Shown: piece by piece, positions 19,047 through 31,105 of the stretch
Layout: each line of letters starts with the position of its first letter
Numbering within the stretch: position 1 is the first letter of the stretch
DNA from: a bacterium
GTDB lineage: Bacteria; Krumholzibacteriota; Krumholzibacteriia; LZORAL124-64-63
Direction: 5' to 3'
DNA length: 64,000 bases
NCBI GenBank assembly: GCA_024231905.1
Contig: JAAEQC010000033.1
Span: 1-64,000, forward strand
Notes under the pieces: model-generated
The model's input: only the letters and a program-made list of their open reading frames with translations
What the model was told of the DNA's origin: nothing
Database searches by the model: none
Program-made: the position numbers and the translations under genes

Positions 19047-19412
19047 TCAGCTGTCGTCCCGGTGCACCGTGTCCGGACTGAAGGCCGGCAGGCAGACCGC
19101 CACGTAGACCGCCCCCTCGGACTCCGGCGAGGAATAGCGCACCCAGCAGCCGGCCTCGGCCACCACGCCCTGGCCCGCGCGCACCTCGAGGGTCTCGCCC
19201 TCCGTCTCCACCTTGAGCATGCCGGCGAGCACCAGGGTGTACTCGTCGAACTCGGGTTTCTGGCCGGGCTCCACCCAGCCCCCGGGACTGGTCATGCGGG
19301 CCACGCTCACGGCGTCGGTGGCGGTGTTCACCCGGCCAAAATACTCCTCGATGATCTTGGGCTTGTTCCCCGCCGCCTTGACCAGGGCGGGGGTCGGAAC
19401 GAGTCGGGCCAT
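19047..19412 (-). CDS. cupin-domain protein
   Basis: This 121-residue protein folds as a single cupin barrel: PGGWVEPGQKPEFDEYTLVL corresponds to cupin motif 1, and GQGVVAEAGCWVRYSSPE to motif 2. The usual two His plus Glu metal site of motif 1 is not intact, since Pro-Glu-Phe-Asp-Glu replaces HxH, so metal binding is uncertain. It resembles small EutQ-like or ethanolamine-type cupins. It starts 13 bp after the tyrA stop and is probably cotranscribed with tyrA. Confidence 0.8.
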   Translation of the reverse strand: MARLVPTPALVKAAGNKPKIIEEYFGRVNTATDAVSVARMTSPGGWVEPGQKPEFDEYTLVLAGMLKVETEGETLEVRAGQGVVAEAGCWVRYSSPESEGAVYVAVCLPAFSPDTVHRDDS

Positions 19413-19425
19413 GGGTGTGCCTCCG

Positions 19426-20565
19426 TCAGTCGGCGAAGCGGTCCGCCAGCCGGTGGATGAGGTAGTTGCTCTCGGTCAGGGCCTGCTCGGCGAATTCGCC
19501 GAAGAAGGCGCGCACCCGTTCGAACTCGGCCACGAAACCGGCCTTGTCGTCGTCACGCACGAGTTCCGCCAGGCGCTCGTGGTGGGCCAGGAATTCCAGC
19601 AGCACGGCCCGCCGCCCGTCGTCGGCGAAGACGATGTCCGCATACAGTTCCGGGTTCTGGGCGAAGATGCGCCCGGTCATCATGAGTTCGGCCCGGTAGA
19701 TGGGGCTGCTCAGGTCGAGCATCTGCTGCGGCCGGGCATCCTGGTTCATGAGGAACGACCCGTGCAGCAGCGCCAGGAAGTGGCGCAGGCCCTGCACCAG
19801 GTGCATGCCCTCGTCGTGGCGCGCCGCCGGCATCTCGGCCAGGCGCATGCCCCACAGGCGGAACTGCTCGCCCAGCCACGCGGCCGCCTCCGGTTGGCGC
19901 CCCGGGCAGACGATCATGAGTTGCTTGGAGAGGTTCTGGACGTCGGAGCCGTGGAGCGGATGCAGCCCCACCACGGGCCCCGGGTGGGCATCCAGCATGG
20001 CGGCCAAAGGCGCAGATTTACGGCTGGTGAAGTCCAGCAGGAGGGTATCCGCCCCCAGGTGGGGCGCCAGGCGGGCGATGACCGCTTCGGTGGCGCGGAT
20101 GGGTACCGTGACCACCGCCGCGTCGCAACCCGCGCACAGTTCGTCCACCCGGTCCCAGTCTCCCTCGTCCAAACAGCGCACCGTGTGGCCGCTGCGGGCG
20201 AAGACCCCGGCGTAGAGCGCGCCCATGCGGCCCCGGCCGCCCACGAAGAGGATGGTGCGGGACCGGCCCGCCCGGGGAAAGGCGCCGGTGGACTGGCGGG
20301 CCCGCGAGGCGCCCATGACCATGCGCAGGAAGTCCTCGGCCCAGTCCGGATCGAGACCCTTTTCCACGGCCGCCGATCGGAAAGCCGCCACCTTGGCCGC
20401 CTCCCGCTCGGGCACGAAGATGGGCAGACCTTCCCGCTGCTTGGTGGCCACCACTTCGGCCAGCAGTTCGGCCCGCTCGGCCAGAAGCGCCAGGATGCGG
20501 GCGTCGATGGCGTCGATGCGGCCCCGGGGACCGGCCAGGGGATCGTCGCGTTGGGAATCGTTCAT
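19426..20565 (-). CDS. tyrA: bifunctional chorismate mutase / prephenate dehydrogenase
   Basis: ATG at 20563-20565, with GGAAGG upstream, gives 379 residues, close to the 373 of E. coli TyrA. Residues about 15-90 are an AroQ-type chorismate mutase helix bundle (RIDAIDARILALLAERAELL, then FVPEREAAK). The dehydrogenase follows, starting ILFVGGRGRMGALYAGVF with a GGxGxMG dinucleotide motif like that of the E. coli enzyme. GLHPLHGSDVQNLSKQLMIV and LVQGLRHFLAL fit the prephenate site. It makes 4-hydroxyphenylpyruvate from chorismate in tyrosine synthesis. The fused, E. coli-like form is notable outside gammaproteobacteria. It lies just beyond the nrdJ terminator, so its promoter must be very close to the start or inside the hairpin region. 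Confidence 0.92.
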   Translation of the reverse strand: MNDSQRDDPLAGPRGRIDAIDARILALLAERAELLAEVVATKQREGLPIFVPEREAAKVAAFRSAAVEKGLDPDWAEDFLRMVMGASRARQSTGAFPRAGRSRTILFVGGRGRMGALYAGVFARSGHTVRCLDEGDWDRVDELCAGCDAAVVTVPIRATEAVIARLAPHLGADTLLLDFTSRKSAPLAAMLDAHPGPVVGLHPLHGSDVQNLSKQLMIVCPGRQPEAAAWLGEQFRLWGMRLAEMPAARHDEGMHLVQGLRHFLALLHGSFLMNQDARPQQMLDLSSPIYRAELMMTGRIFAQNPELYADIVFADDGRRAVLLEFLAHHERLAELVRDDDKAGFVAEFERVRAFFGEFAEQALTESNYLIHRLADRFAD

Positions 20566-20605
20566 CCGCGCTTCCTTCCTCCGGCACGGCCGGGCCAAGA
20601 AGAAA

Positions 20606-20636
20606 GACCCCGGCTGGCATCCTTGCCGCCGGGGTC
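20606..20636 (-). terminator. intrinsic terminator after nrdJ
   Basis: A perfect 9-bp stem, GACCCCGGC at 20606-20614 with GCCGGGGTC at 20628-20636, has a 13-base loop that can itself pair (GGCA/TGCC). Read on the minus strand, it is followed by TTTCTTCTT. The position 60 bp beyond the nrdJ stop fits termination of that transcript. Confidence 0.75.
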
Positions 20637-20695
20637 CCCTGGCAATCCATTGCCTGCGTGTCGCTCCGTCGGATCGGTCGGGCGAAACGCGGGAG

Positions 20696-23635
<2,940 letters not shown>

Positions 23636-23794
23636 GATCTCTCCTTCTCCCAGCTCCCTCTGGGTCTGCCATGTCCGAAATAGCGCCTATTTCGTCGATT
23701 ATTGGTGTTTCGTGTCCCCCGAGCGCCCGCGATCCGGTCAGGATGGGTTTGCGGAATGACTCGGTTTATCTTGATGTTCTATGCGGCACAGGAA

Positions 23795-23842
23795 ACCCAA
23801 CATATAGTGGTGATTCCTGATTGCGACCACTGTCCCTTGTGG
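23795..23842 (-). promoter_or_regulatory. tandem NrdR boxes upstream of nrdJ
   Basis: On the minus strand, 23810-23795 reads CCACTATATGTTGGGT, matching the NrdR consensus acaCwAtATaTwGwgt at 13 of 16 positions. A second palindrome, CCAC...GTGG at 23827-23842, matches about 10 of 16. The boxes start 32 bp apart, the spacing found at known NrdR operators, where tetramers bind two boxes on one helix face. TATATG inside the first box could be the -10 element. This would leave a leader of roughly 150 nt. Confidence 0.7.
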
Positions 23843-24161
23843 GAGGATTCGGAATCTAATTGCTGTCCGAGGCCACATTCAAAGCAATAATTTTCGACCC
23901 GCACCGGACAGGCCCCGGCGCCACCCGTCGACCGGGTCCAGATGGTGGTATTATGGCGTTTTGCTCCCGGAGACTTCAGTTTAAAACTTTTTTAGAATTT
24001 CCCCGCGTGGACTCACGCCTCAACCCTGCGGGAACATTTCGGACATGCGTCACCCTGATTAAAGTTTTCCGTATCTCATGTGAATTCAAGCTGATATCGC
24101 CAATTAAACGGTGGATCGAAAACTTATCCCCAATGTCCCAAATCACCCCTGGGGGCCAAGA
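23843..24161. other. intergenic region without recognised gene
   Basis: This stretch is clearly less GC-rich than its surroundings, with runs such as TTTAAAACTTTTTTAG. I see no tRNA, conserved RNA motif or credible reading frame in it. It lies between the nrdJ regulatory region and the 3' end of the phosphatase gene. Confidence 0.5.
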
Positions 24162-24584
24162 TCACCCGCCGGGGCCGAGGCGGCCGTCGACCAGGTCCTG
24201 GACCACGGACCGGACCAGATCGCGCCCGGTGCGGAAGTCCTCGCGCCGCTCCTCCGGATCCCCGTCGCTGGCCATGGGATCGTCCATGGGACGCCGCAAG
24301 TGGCGCTCCGGATGGGCCAGTTCGGGCAGGAAGCGACCCGCCTCTTCGCTCAGAGTGACCACCAGGTCGAATTCGTCCAAATCGAAACGGTCGAAGGTCT
24401 TGGGACACTGGCCCTCCATGGAGACGCCCGCTTCCTCCATGACCCAGCGGGTGCGATCGGTGATGCGGTAGGTGACGAGACCCGCACTGGCGGCCTGCCA
24501 GCCCTCGGGAAAGAGGTGCCGGGCCCAGGCCTCGGCCATCTGGCTGCGGCAGGAATTGGCAGTGCAGACGAAGAGGACCTTCAT
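24162..24584 (-). CDS. low-molecular-weight protein tyrosine phosphatase family / ArsC-like
   Basis: This 140-residue protein begins MKVLFVCTANSCRSQMAEAW. Cys7-x5-Arg13 is the phosphate-binding loop of the LMW-PTP fold, and MDDPMASDGDP supplies the general-acid Asp. The SAGL segment after the second strand is typical of thioredoxin-coupled arsenate reductases (ArsC). The two resolving cysteines of the S. aureus ArsC type are missing, as VTLSEEAGRF replaces that region, so either a tyrosine phosphatase or a glutathione/other-thiol-linked arsenate reductase is possible. It starts two bases after the stop of the biotin-carrier gene and is the last gene of that operon, which is an odd partner for acyl-CoA metabolism. 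Confidence 0.85.
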   Translation of the reverse strand: MKVLFVCTANSCRSQMAEAWARHLFPEGWQAASAGLVTYRITDRTRWVMEEAGVSMEGQCPKTFDRFDLDEFDLVVTLSEEAGRFLPELAHPERHLRRPMDDPMASDGDPEERREDFRTGRDLVRSVVQDLVDGRLGPGG

Positions 24585-24586
24585 GG

Positions 24587-25078
24587 CTATTCGCCCGGCT
24601 CGATCTCGACCAGCAGGTCGCCCTGGCCCACCACCTGCTCGGCGGCCACGGCGATGCGGGCCACGGTGCCGGCCACGGCGGCCGTGAGATCGGTCTCCAT
24701 TTTCATGGACTCCATGATGATCAAGGCTTGCCCCACCTCCACCGGGTCGCCCTCGGCCACCAGGACCCGCACGATCTTGCCGGGCATGGCCGCGGTGACC
24801 GACGGTCCGCCGCCCGCTGCTTCCTCGTCCTCCAGGTCCGGGTCGTGCAGGGCCAGACGGCGCACCCGGCCCTCGCAGAAGACCTGGCGTTCGGCGCCGT
24901 CGGCGGCCACCACCAGGCGGCGCCGGCGGCCGCCTGCGGTCAGAAGCCATTCTCCGTCGCCACCGCTCTCCACGTCCAGATCCAGGGACCGGCCGTCCAC
25001 GGTCAGGTTCCAGCGGCCGTTCTCACGGGCCACGTCCACCGCCACCAGTTCGCCGTCCAGTTTGAAATGCAGTTGCAC
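24587..25078 (-). CDS. biotin carboxyl carrier subunit of an acyl-CoA carboxylase
   Basis: GTG at 25076-25078, with GGAG seven bases upstream, gives 163 residues. Residues 1-80 form a small beta domain, probably the BT-like linker that docks the carboxyltransferase. The biotinyl domain has AAMPGKIVRVLV and IIMESMKMETDL, with biotinylated Lys126. In most methylcrotonyl-CoA carboxylases this segment is the C-terminal part of the alpha subunit. Here it is a separate gene 10 bp downstream of the biotin carboxylase gene. Confidence 0.9.
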   Translation of the reverse strand: MQLHFKLDGELVAVDVARENGRWNLTVDGRSLDLDVESGGDGEWLLTAGGRRRRLVVAADGAERQVFCEGRVRRLALHDPDLEDEEAAGGGPSVTAAMPGKIVRVLVAEGDPVEVGQALIIMESMKMETDLTAAVAGTVARIAVAAEQVVGQGDLLVEIEPGE

Positions 25079-25088
25079 GAAGTCTCCT

Positions 25089-26645
25089 TCAGGATTCGAG
25101 TCCGCGGAGCCGGAAGGCTCCGAGACGCTCCCAGGGGCCGTCGAGAATCTCGCCGTGGTCGTCACCGCGTACACCGCCGCCCGCCGCCGCCGCAGGCCGG
25201 GTCTGCTCCTGCAGGGCCGCCGCCGCCAGGACCAGGTCCCGGTCCAGATCCCCGTCGGGCCGCCAACCGGGCAGGCGCTCGGCCAGGAAGCCCGTGTGCA
25301 GGTCCCCGGAGCGGAAGACCTGGTCGTCCAGGACGGCCAGCAGGTACTCGATGTTCGTGTCCGGGCCCAGCACCGCGTAGTCCCGCAAGGCGGACATGGC
25401 CCGGTCGATGGCCGCGCCGCGGTCGGCTCCATGGACGCTCAGCTTGGCGATGAGAGGGTCGTAGTGCATGGAGATCTCGTCCCCCGCCCGCACCCCCGAA
25501 TCCATGCGCACGCCCGGGCCCGCCGGTTCCCGCACCGTCAGCAAGCGGCCCAGGGACGGCATGAAGTCCTGGGCCGGGTCCTCGGCGCAGACGCGGCATT
25601 CGATGGAATGGCCGGTGACCCGCAACTCGTCCTGGGTCCAGGGCAGGGGTTCGCCCGCTGCCACGGTCAACTGGGCCCGGACCAGGTCCTGGCCCGTGAT
25701 CCACTCGGTGACCGGGTGTTCCACCTGCAGGCGGGTGTTCATCTCCAGGAAGTAGAACTCCCCCGTGTCGTCCAGGAGGAACTCGACGGTGCCGGCGCCC
25801 TCGTAGGCCACGGCGCTGGCGGCGGCCACGGCGGCCTGGCCCATGCGCGCCCGGAGTGCGTCGTCCACCGCCGGCGAGGGGGACTCCTCGATGATCTTCT
25901 GGTGGCGGCGCTGGATGGAACACTCGCGCTCGAAGAGATGGACGTAGTTGCCGTGGCTGTCGCCGAAAATCTGGAACTCCACGTGGCGCGGTCGCTGGAG
26001 GTACTTCTCCAGGTACACTTTGCCGTCACCGAAGGCTTTGCGGGCCTCCCGCGTCGCGGCCTCGCAGGCGGACTGCACCCCGGCCGGGTCCTCCACCAGG
26101 CGCATACCCTTGCCGCCGCCGCCGAAGGCCGCCTTCACCATGAGGGGATAACCCACGATCTCGGCCGCAGCCTGAACGTCGGTCGCGGGCAGGGAGCCCT
26201 CGGCGTCCGGTACGGGCAGCAGGGCGCCCGGCACCACCGGCACCCCGGCCTGCTCCATGACCGCCCGGGCGGCGGTCTTCTCGCCCATGGATTCGATGAC
26301 CTCGGCCGAGGGACCGATGAAGACGAGGCCCGCGTCGGTCACGGCTCGGGCGAAACCCGCGTTCTCGGCCAGGAAGCCGTAGCCTGGGTGGATCGCGTCG
26401 GCGCCGGTCTCCCGGGCCGCGGCGATGATCAGGTCCTGCCTGAGGTAGGAGGCTCCTGGTTCGGGGGGTCCCAGCACGACCACCCGGTCGGCCAGTTCGG
26501 CGTGCATGGCGGCGGTGTCGGCCTCGGAGACCACGGCCACCACGCCCACGCCCGCTTCGCGGCAGGCGCGCATGATTCGCACGGCGATCTCGCCGCGATT
26601 GGCCACCAGCACGCGTCCGATGTTGCGCTTTTCGGTCGGGCTCAA
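25089..26645 (-). CDS. biotin carboxylase subunit (methylcrotonyl-CoA carboxylase alpha-like)
   Basis: TTG at 26643-26645 is the chosen start; it overlaps the TGA of the upstream gene and has GAGGAG six bases before it. The 518-residue product starts GRVLVANRGEIAVRIMRACR, the biotin-carboxylase N-domain. It has the ATP-grasp glycine loop AFGGGGKGMRLVED, the catalytic SIQRRHQKIIEESPSP and EMNTRLQVEHPVTEWITG. It carboxylates biotin using ATP and bicarbonate. The last 70 residues diverge from normal subunits and replace the BT/BCCP region, which is encoded by the next gene. Confidence 0.92.
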   Translation of the reverse strand: MSPTEKRNIGRVLVANRGEIAVRIMRACREAGVGVVAVVSEADTAAMHAELADRVVVLGPPEPGASYLRQDLIIAAARETGADAIHPGYGFLAENAGFARAVTDAGLVFIGPSAEVIESMGEKTAARAVMEQAGVPVVPGALLPVPDAEGSLPATDVQAAAEIVGYPLMVKAAFGGGGKGMRLVEDPAGVQSACEAATREARKAFGDGKVYLEKYLQRPRHVEFQIFGDSHGNYVHLFERECSIQRRHQKIIEESPSPAVDDALRARMGQAAVAAASAVAYEGAGTVEFLLDDTGEFYFLEMNTRLQVEHPVTEWITGQDLVRAQLTVAAGEPLPWTQDELRVTGHSIECRVCAEDPAQDFMPSLGRLLTVREPAGPGVRMDSGVRAGDEISMHYDPLIAKLSVHGADRGAAIDRAMSALRDYAVLGPDTNIEYLLAVLDDQVFRSGDLHTGFLAERLPGWRPDGDLDRDLVLAAAALQEQTRPAAAAGGGVRGDDHGEILDGPWERLGAFRLRGLES

Positions 26646-27508
26646 TTCTGCTCCTCGGGCGGCAGGCGCCAGGTCTGTTGGCTGTGCCAGGGTGCTTGTT
26701 CTTTGGCGGCGAAGGCCGCCAGGGCCGCCTGGCCCTCGGGCCGCGTGCGGGCCTCGGCGATGAGACGAGCGCACACCTCGGCGCTCCGGGAATATCCCAG
26801 GGACTGGATCCCCTCCAGGAGGGTCTTGACCGAGCCCAGGGCCTCGGGGCCACCTTGCAGCAGGCTCGCCACGGTGGTCTCCACCAGACCGTCCAGGTCG
26901 TCGTCGGTGGCGGCCAGACGGTCCACCAGACCGCGCCGGGCCGCCTCGGCCGCGTCCATGGCATCGCCCGTCAGGAATGCCGTGCGGGCGGCGCCCTGGC
27001 CCATGCGGTCCACCACCAGGGGTGCGATCACCCCCGGCACGATGCCCAGGCGGACCTCCGTGAAAGCGAAGCGGACGGACGGGGCAGCCACCACCACGTC
27101 ACAGGCGGCCACGAGCCCCACACCACCACCGTAGGCCGGTCCCTGGACCCGCGCCACCACGGGCACGGGGCAGGCCCGGACCGCCCGGAACATGGCGCCC
27201 ATCTCCAGGGCCGCCTGCAGGTTGGTCTGGTAGTCGGCCGCGCCCAGTTGTTTCATCTCGCCCAGGTGGGCCCCGGCGCAGAACACCTGGCCGGTCGCCC
27301 GCAGCACCACCACGTGGGGCCGGTGGGCGCCGCCCGGGCCGATCTGCGGCGCGATGTTCTCGTCCCGCGGCAGGGGGTCCCGGTAGGCCAGGTGCTCGAA
27401 GACTTCCCGCAGGGCGGTGATCGTGGCCCCGTCGAAGGCGTTGCGCACCCCGGGATTGTCGATGGTGACGACCAGGACGCGGTCCTGCACGGTCTGATGG
27501 ACGGCCAT
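26642..27508 (-). CDS. enoyl-CoA hydratase / methylglutaconyl-CoA hydratase
   Basis: This 288-residue crotonase-fold protein has ATG at 27506-27508 behind TAGGAG. The oxyanion-hole segments GQVFCAGAHLGEMKQLG and ARVQGPAYGGGVGLVAACDV are clear, and FTEVRLGIVPGVIAP holds the Glu of the active site. Sitting between the two halves of a methylcrotonyl-CoA carboxylase, it is most likely the 3-methylglutaconyl-CoA hydratase (LiuC role) of leucine breakdown. A roughly 20-residue insertion after the first strand (DPLPRDENIAPQIGPGGAH) is unusual for the family. Confidence 0.88.
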   Translation of the reverse strand: MAVHQTVQDRVLVVTIDNPGVRNAFDGATITALREVFEHLAYRDPLPRDENIAPQIGPGGAHRPHVVVLRATGQVFCAGAHLGEMKQLGAADYQTNLQAALEMGAMFRAVRACPVPVVARVQGPAYGGGVGLVAACDVVVAAPSVRFAFTEVRLGIVPGVIAPLVVDRMGQGAARTAFLTGDAMDAAEAARRGLVDRLAATDDDLDGLVETTVASLLQGGPEALGSVKTLLEGIQSLGYSRSAEVCARLIAEARTRPEGQAALAAFAAKEQAPWHSQQTWRLPPEEQN

Positions 27509-27516
27509 GGCGACTC

Positions 27517-29124
<1,608 letters not shown>

Positions 29125-29304
29125 GGGACTCCTCAAAGGGCTCGAGGGATCGGTACCGGCGGGATTATAGCCGGTCCGGCAGCCGCGGTAAACGACCATG
29201 CGCGGCGGCGTTCCGGTGGTCGGTTTGTGTCGCCACCCCGATTCTGATAGACTTCTTTCGCATCCTGCCGGGCCCGACCCCACCCCTCGCCGAAGGGTAT
29301 CGTC

Positions 29305-29677
29305 ATGCGTGCGCGCCTCGCCGCCGTCCTGATCCTGGTCTTCACCACCGCCGCGCCTACCTAGCCAACGAGCAGGACGGCCTGCAAGTGGTGGACGTGA
29401 GCGATCCGGCGGCGTGACCTTCGTGGACGACGCCGATCCGGCGGCCCTGGCCACCGTGGGCTTCCTACCCACACGGGAGAGCACCACCCTGGAGGTCGTC
29501 GACGTGGCCGGCCGCCGTCTGGCCGTCCTGGCCACGGGATCCCACACGGCGAGCGCCCACACGGCCCGCTGGCACGGTCGCGACTCCCGGGGCCGGACCG
29601 TGGCCTCGGGCACCTACTTCGTCCTTCTGCGCGGTGAGGACGCCGTCGCCTCCCGCAAGGTGACGCTGATCCGGTAG
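29305..29677 (+). pseudogene. decayed secreted LVIVD-repeat protein with FlgD-like C-terminus
   Basis: ATG at 29305 starts an intact signal-peptide-like sequence, [19 protein letters not shown], that hits TAG at once. In the next frame [19 protein letters not shown], a typical LVIVD repeat unit, is followed by TGA. From about 29414 a third segment reads to 29677 as the last part of a FlgD-like C-terminal domain ([42 protein letters not shown]). The three pieces are the beginning, one repeat and the end of a much longer secreted protein that lost its middle by deletion and frameshift. Confidence 0.75.
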
Positions 29678-29686
29678 ACAGGAAAC

Positions 29687-29727
29687 GGCGCACCGCCCGG
29701 CCTCGAGTGCGAGGTGGGCGGTACGCC
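29687..29727 (-). terminator. hairpin terminator downstream of the OmpA-type lipoprotein gene
   Basis: A 12-bp stem with one mismatch pairs 29687-29698 with 29716-29727, and the loop contains a second small stem (CCTC/GAGG). On the minus strand it is followed by CGTTTCC. It lies 24 bp beyond the stop of the OmpA-type gene and may also serve the decayed plus-strand gene. Confidence 0.6.
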
Positions 29728-29750
29728 GCTGTTCTCCCGGCGACCGCAAG

Positions 29751-30431
29751 CTAGTTCGCCCGGTCCTCCGCCGCCCCCTTGAGCTTGTCGTTGGCCATGA
29801 TGGCCAGGTCGACCCGCCGGTTGGCCTGGCGGCCGGCGGCGCTGGCGTTGTCGGCCACGGGCTGGGCCTCGCCGTAACCCATGATGGTGAACCGGGTGGC
29901 GTCCACGGCCATGCCCTGCAGGACGTTGGCCACGGCGTGGGCCCGGTTGCGGCTCAGGGTGAGGTTGTGGTCCTCGCTGCCGGTGGCGTCCGTGTGGCCC
30001 TCGATGAGGATCTCCGTGTCGGCGTACTTGGTGAGGATGCCGGCCAGGTTCTCCAGGTTCCGGCGGGCCGCGGGCTGGACGTCGGCCCGGTCCACGTCGA
30101 ACAGGAGCCCCGAGTCGAAGGTGATCTTGATGCCCTCGCCGATACGCTCGACGCTCGCTCCCTCCAGGTCCCGCTCGATCTCCTCGGCCTGGTCGTCCAT
30201 GTAGTCGCCGATGTAGGCGCCGGCCGCCCCACCGATGGCCGCGCCCAGGATGGCGCCCACGGCCGTATTCCCGGCCTGCTTGCCGATGACGCCACCCAGG
30301 ACCGCGCCGCCGCCTGCGCCGATCACGGCGCCTTTCTGTTGCCGGCTCATGCTCGCGCAGCCGACGACGCCGAGCAGGATGGCCGCCACGCCCACCAGGG
30401 CCATGGTCTTCCGCATGCGATACCTGTTCAT
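29751..30431 (-). CDS. OmpA-domain lipoprotein with glycine zipper (YiaD-like)
   Basis: ATG at 30429-30431, seven bases after GGAGGAG, gives 226 residues. The signal ends GVVGC, with lipidated Cys25. Residues about 32-78 form a glycine-zipper region (GAGGGAVLGGVIGKQAGNTA), and about 100-215 an OmpA peptidoglycan-binding domain. That domain has DVQPAARRNLENLAGIL, ILIEGHTDATGSEDHN, LSRNRAHAVANVL and GYGEAQPVADN. It should tether the outer membrane to peptidoglycan. Upstream AUG codons exist in frame but lack comparable ribosome sites. It is divergent from the msrC gene. Confidence 0.9.
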   Translation of the reverse strand: MNRYRMRKTMALVGVAAILLGVVGCASMSRQQKGAVIGAGGGAVLGGVIGKQAGNTAVGAILGAAIGGAAGAYIGDYMDDQAEEIERDLEGASVERIGEGIKITFDSGLLFDVDRADVQPAARRNLENLAGILTKYADTEILIEGHTDATGSEDHNLTLSRNRAHAVANVLQGMAVDATRFTIMGYGEAQPVADNASAAGRQANRRVDLAIMANDKLKGAAEDRAN

Positions 30432-30613
30432 CTTCCACTCCTCCATGTTGCGTTCCACCAGCCTCTGGTGCATTCGTTCACGTGATCCAACCATAGTGAG
30501 AATCCGCGAATCCTGTCGAGCCCAAACTCCGCCGACCCGCCAGGATTCCAAAAAACTTGCCACGGGCACCCGCTCGCGGTTTCCTGGGGTGACCCTCACC
30601 CGAAAGGACCGCC

Positions 30614-31093
30614 GTGGCCACGACTCCCAACCAACTCGCCGCCCGTTACCAGCGCATGGCCGACCAGCTCGAGGCCCTCTTCACCACGGGACCCAAGGCC
30701 ACCGCCGACCCGGTCGCACGCATGGCCACCGCTTGCGCTCTGCTCCACCACAAGATGCCCCATTTCTTCTGGACGGGCTTCTACCTGCTGAAGGAGGACA
30801 AACTGGTGGTGGGACCATACCAGGGCCCATTGGCCTGCGCCGTGCTGCCCGGTCCGGAGGGGGTGTGTTGGGCGGGGGTCGAACAAGACGCCACCATCAT
30901 CGTGCCCGACGTCCACGCCTTCCCGGGCCACGTGGCCTGCGACAGCCGGTCCAACAGCGAGATCGTGGTGCCGTTGCGGGATGCGGACGACCGGGTAGTG
31001 GGCGTACTGGACGTGGACTCCGAGGAGCCCGACTCCTTCGACGAGGTCGATGCGACCGGGTTGGAGCGCATCGTGGTGCTCATCCACGGTTGA
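30614..31093 (+). CDS. msrC: free methionine-(R)-sulfoxide reductase (GAF fold)
   Basis: This 159-residue GAF protein starts at GTG behind AAAGGA. Three cysteines, Cys75, Cys85 and Cys109, have the same spacing (10 and 24) as Cys84, Cys94 and Cys118 of E. coli fRMsr. The context HVACDSRSNSEIVVPL is the family signature. The enzyme reduces free Met-R-sulfoxide in the cytosol using thioredoxin. The residue after the middle Cys is Trp (EGVCWAG), where most members have Gly. Single gene, convergent with the PLP enzyme. Confidence 0.92.
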   Translation: MATTPNQLAARYQRMADQLEALFTTGPKATADPVARMATACALLHHKMPHFFWTGFYLLKEDKLVVGPYQGPLACAVLPGPEGVCWAGVEQDATIIVPDVHAFPGHVACDSRSNSEIVVPLRDADDRVVGVLDVDSEEPDSFDEVDATGLERIVVLIHG

Positions 31094-31105
31094 GCGCAGG
31101 CCGGA

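Noticed and set aside
23636..23794. Cobalamin riboswitch in the nrdJ leader
   Set aside because: B12-dependent nrdJ genes often have one, but no B12-box-like sequence is visible and the leader is short for that structure.
24124..24132. Single DnaA-box-like TTATCCCCA in an AT-rich region
   Set aside because: One imperfect box without a cluster, and no dnaA, dnaN or gyrB nearby; not enough for an origin.
24162..24584. Firm annotation as thioredoxin-coupled arsenate reductase
   Set aside because: The resolving cysteines of that class are missing and no ars genes surround it; kept as LMW-PTP/ArsC-like.
24111..27134. A 1007-codon plus-strand frame across the carboxylase operon
   Set aside because: It runs antisense to four well-supported genes and shows no family signature.
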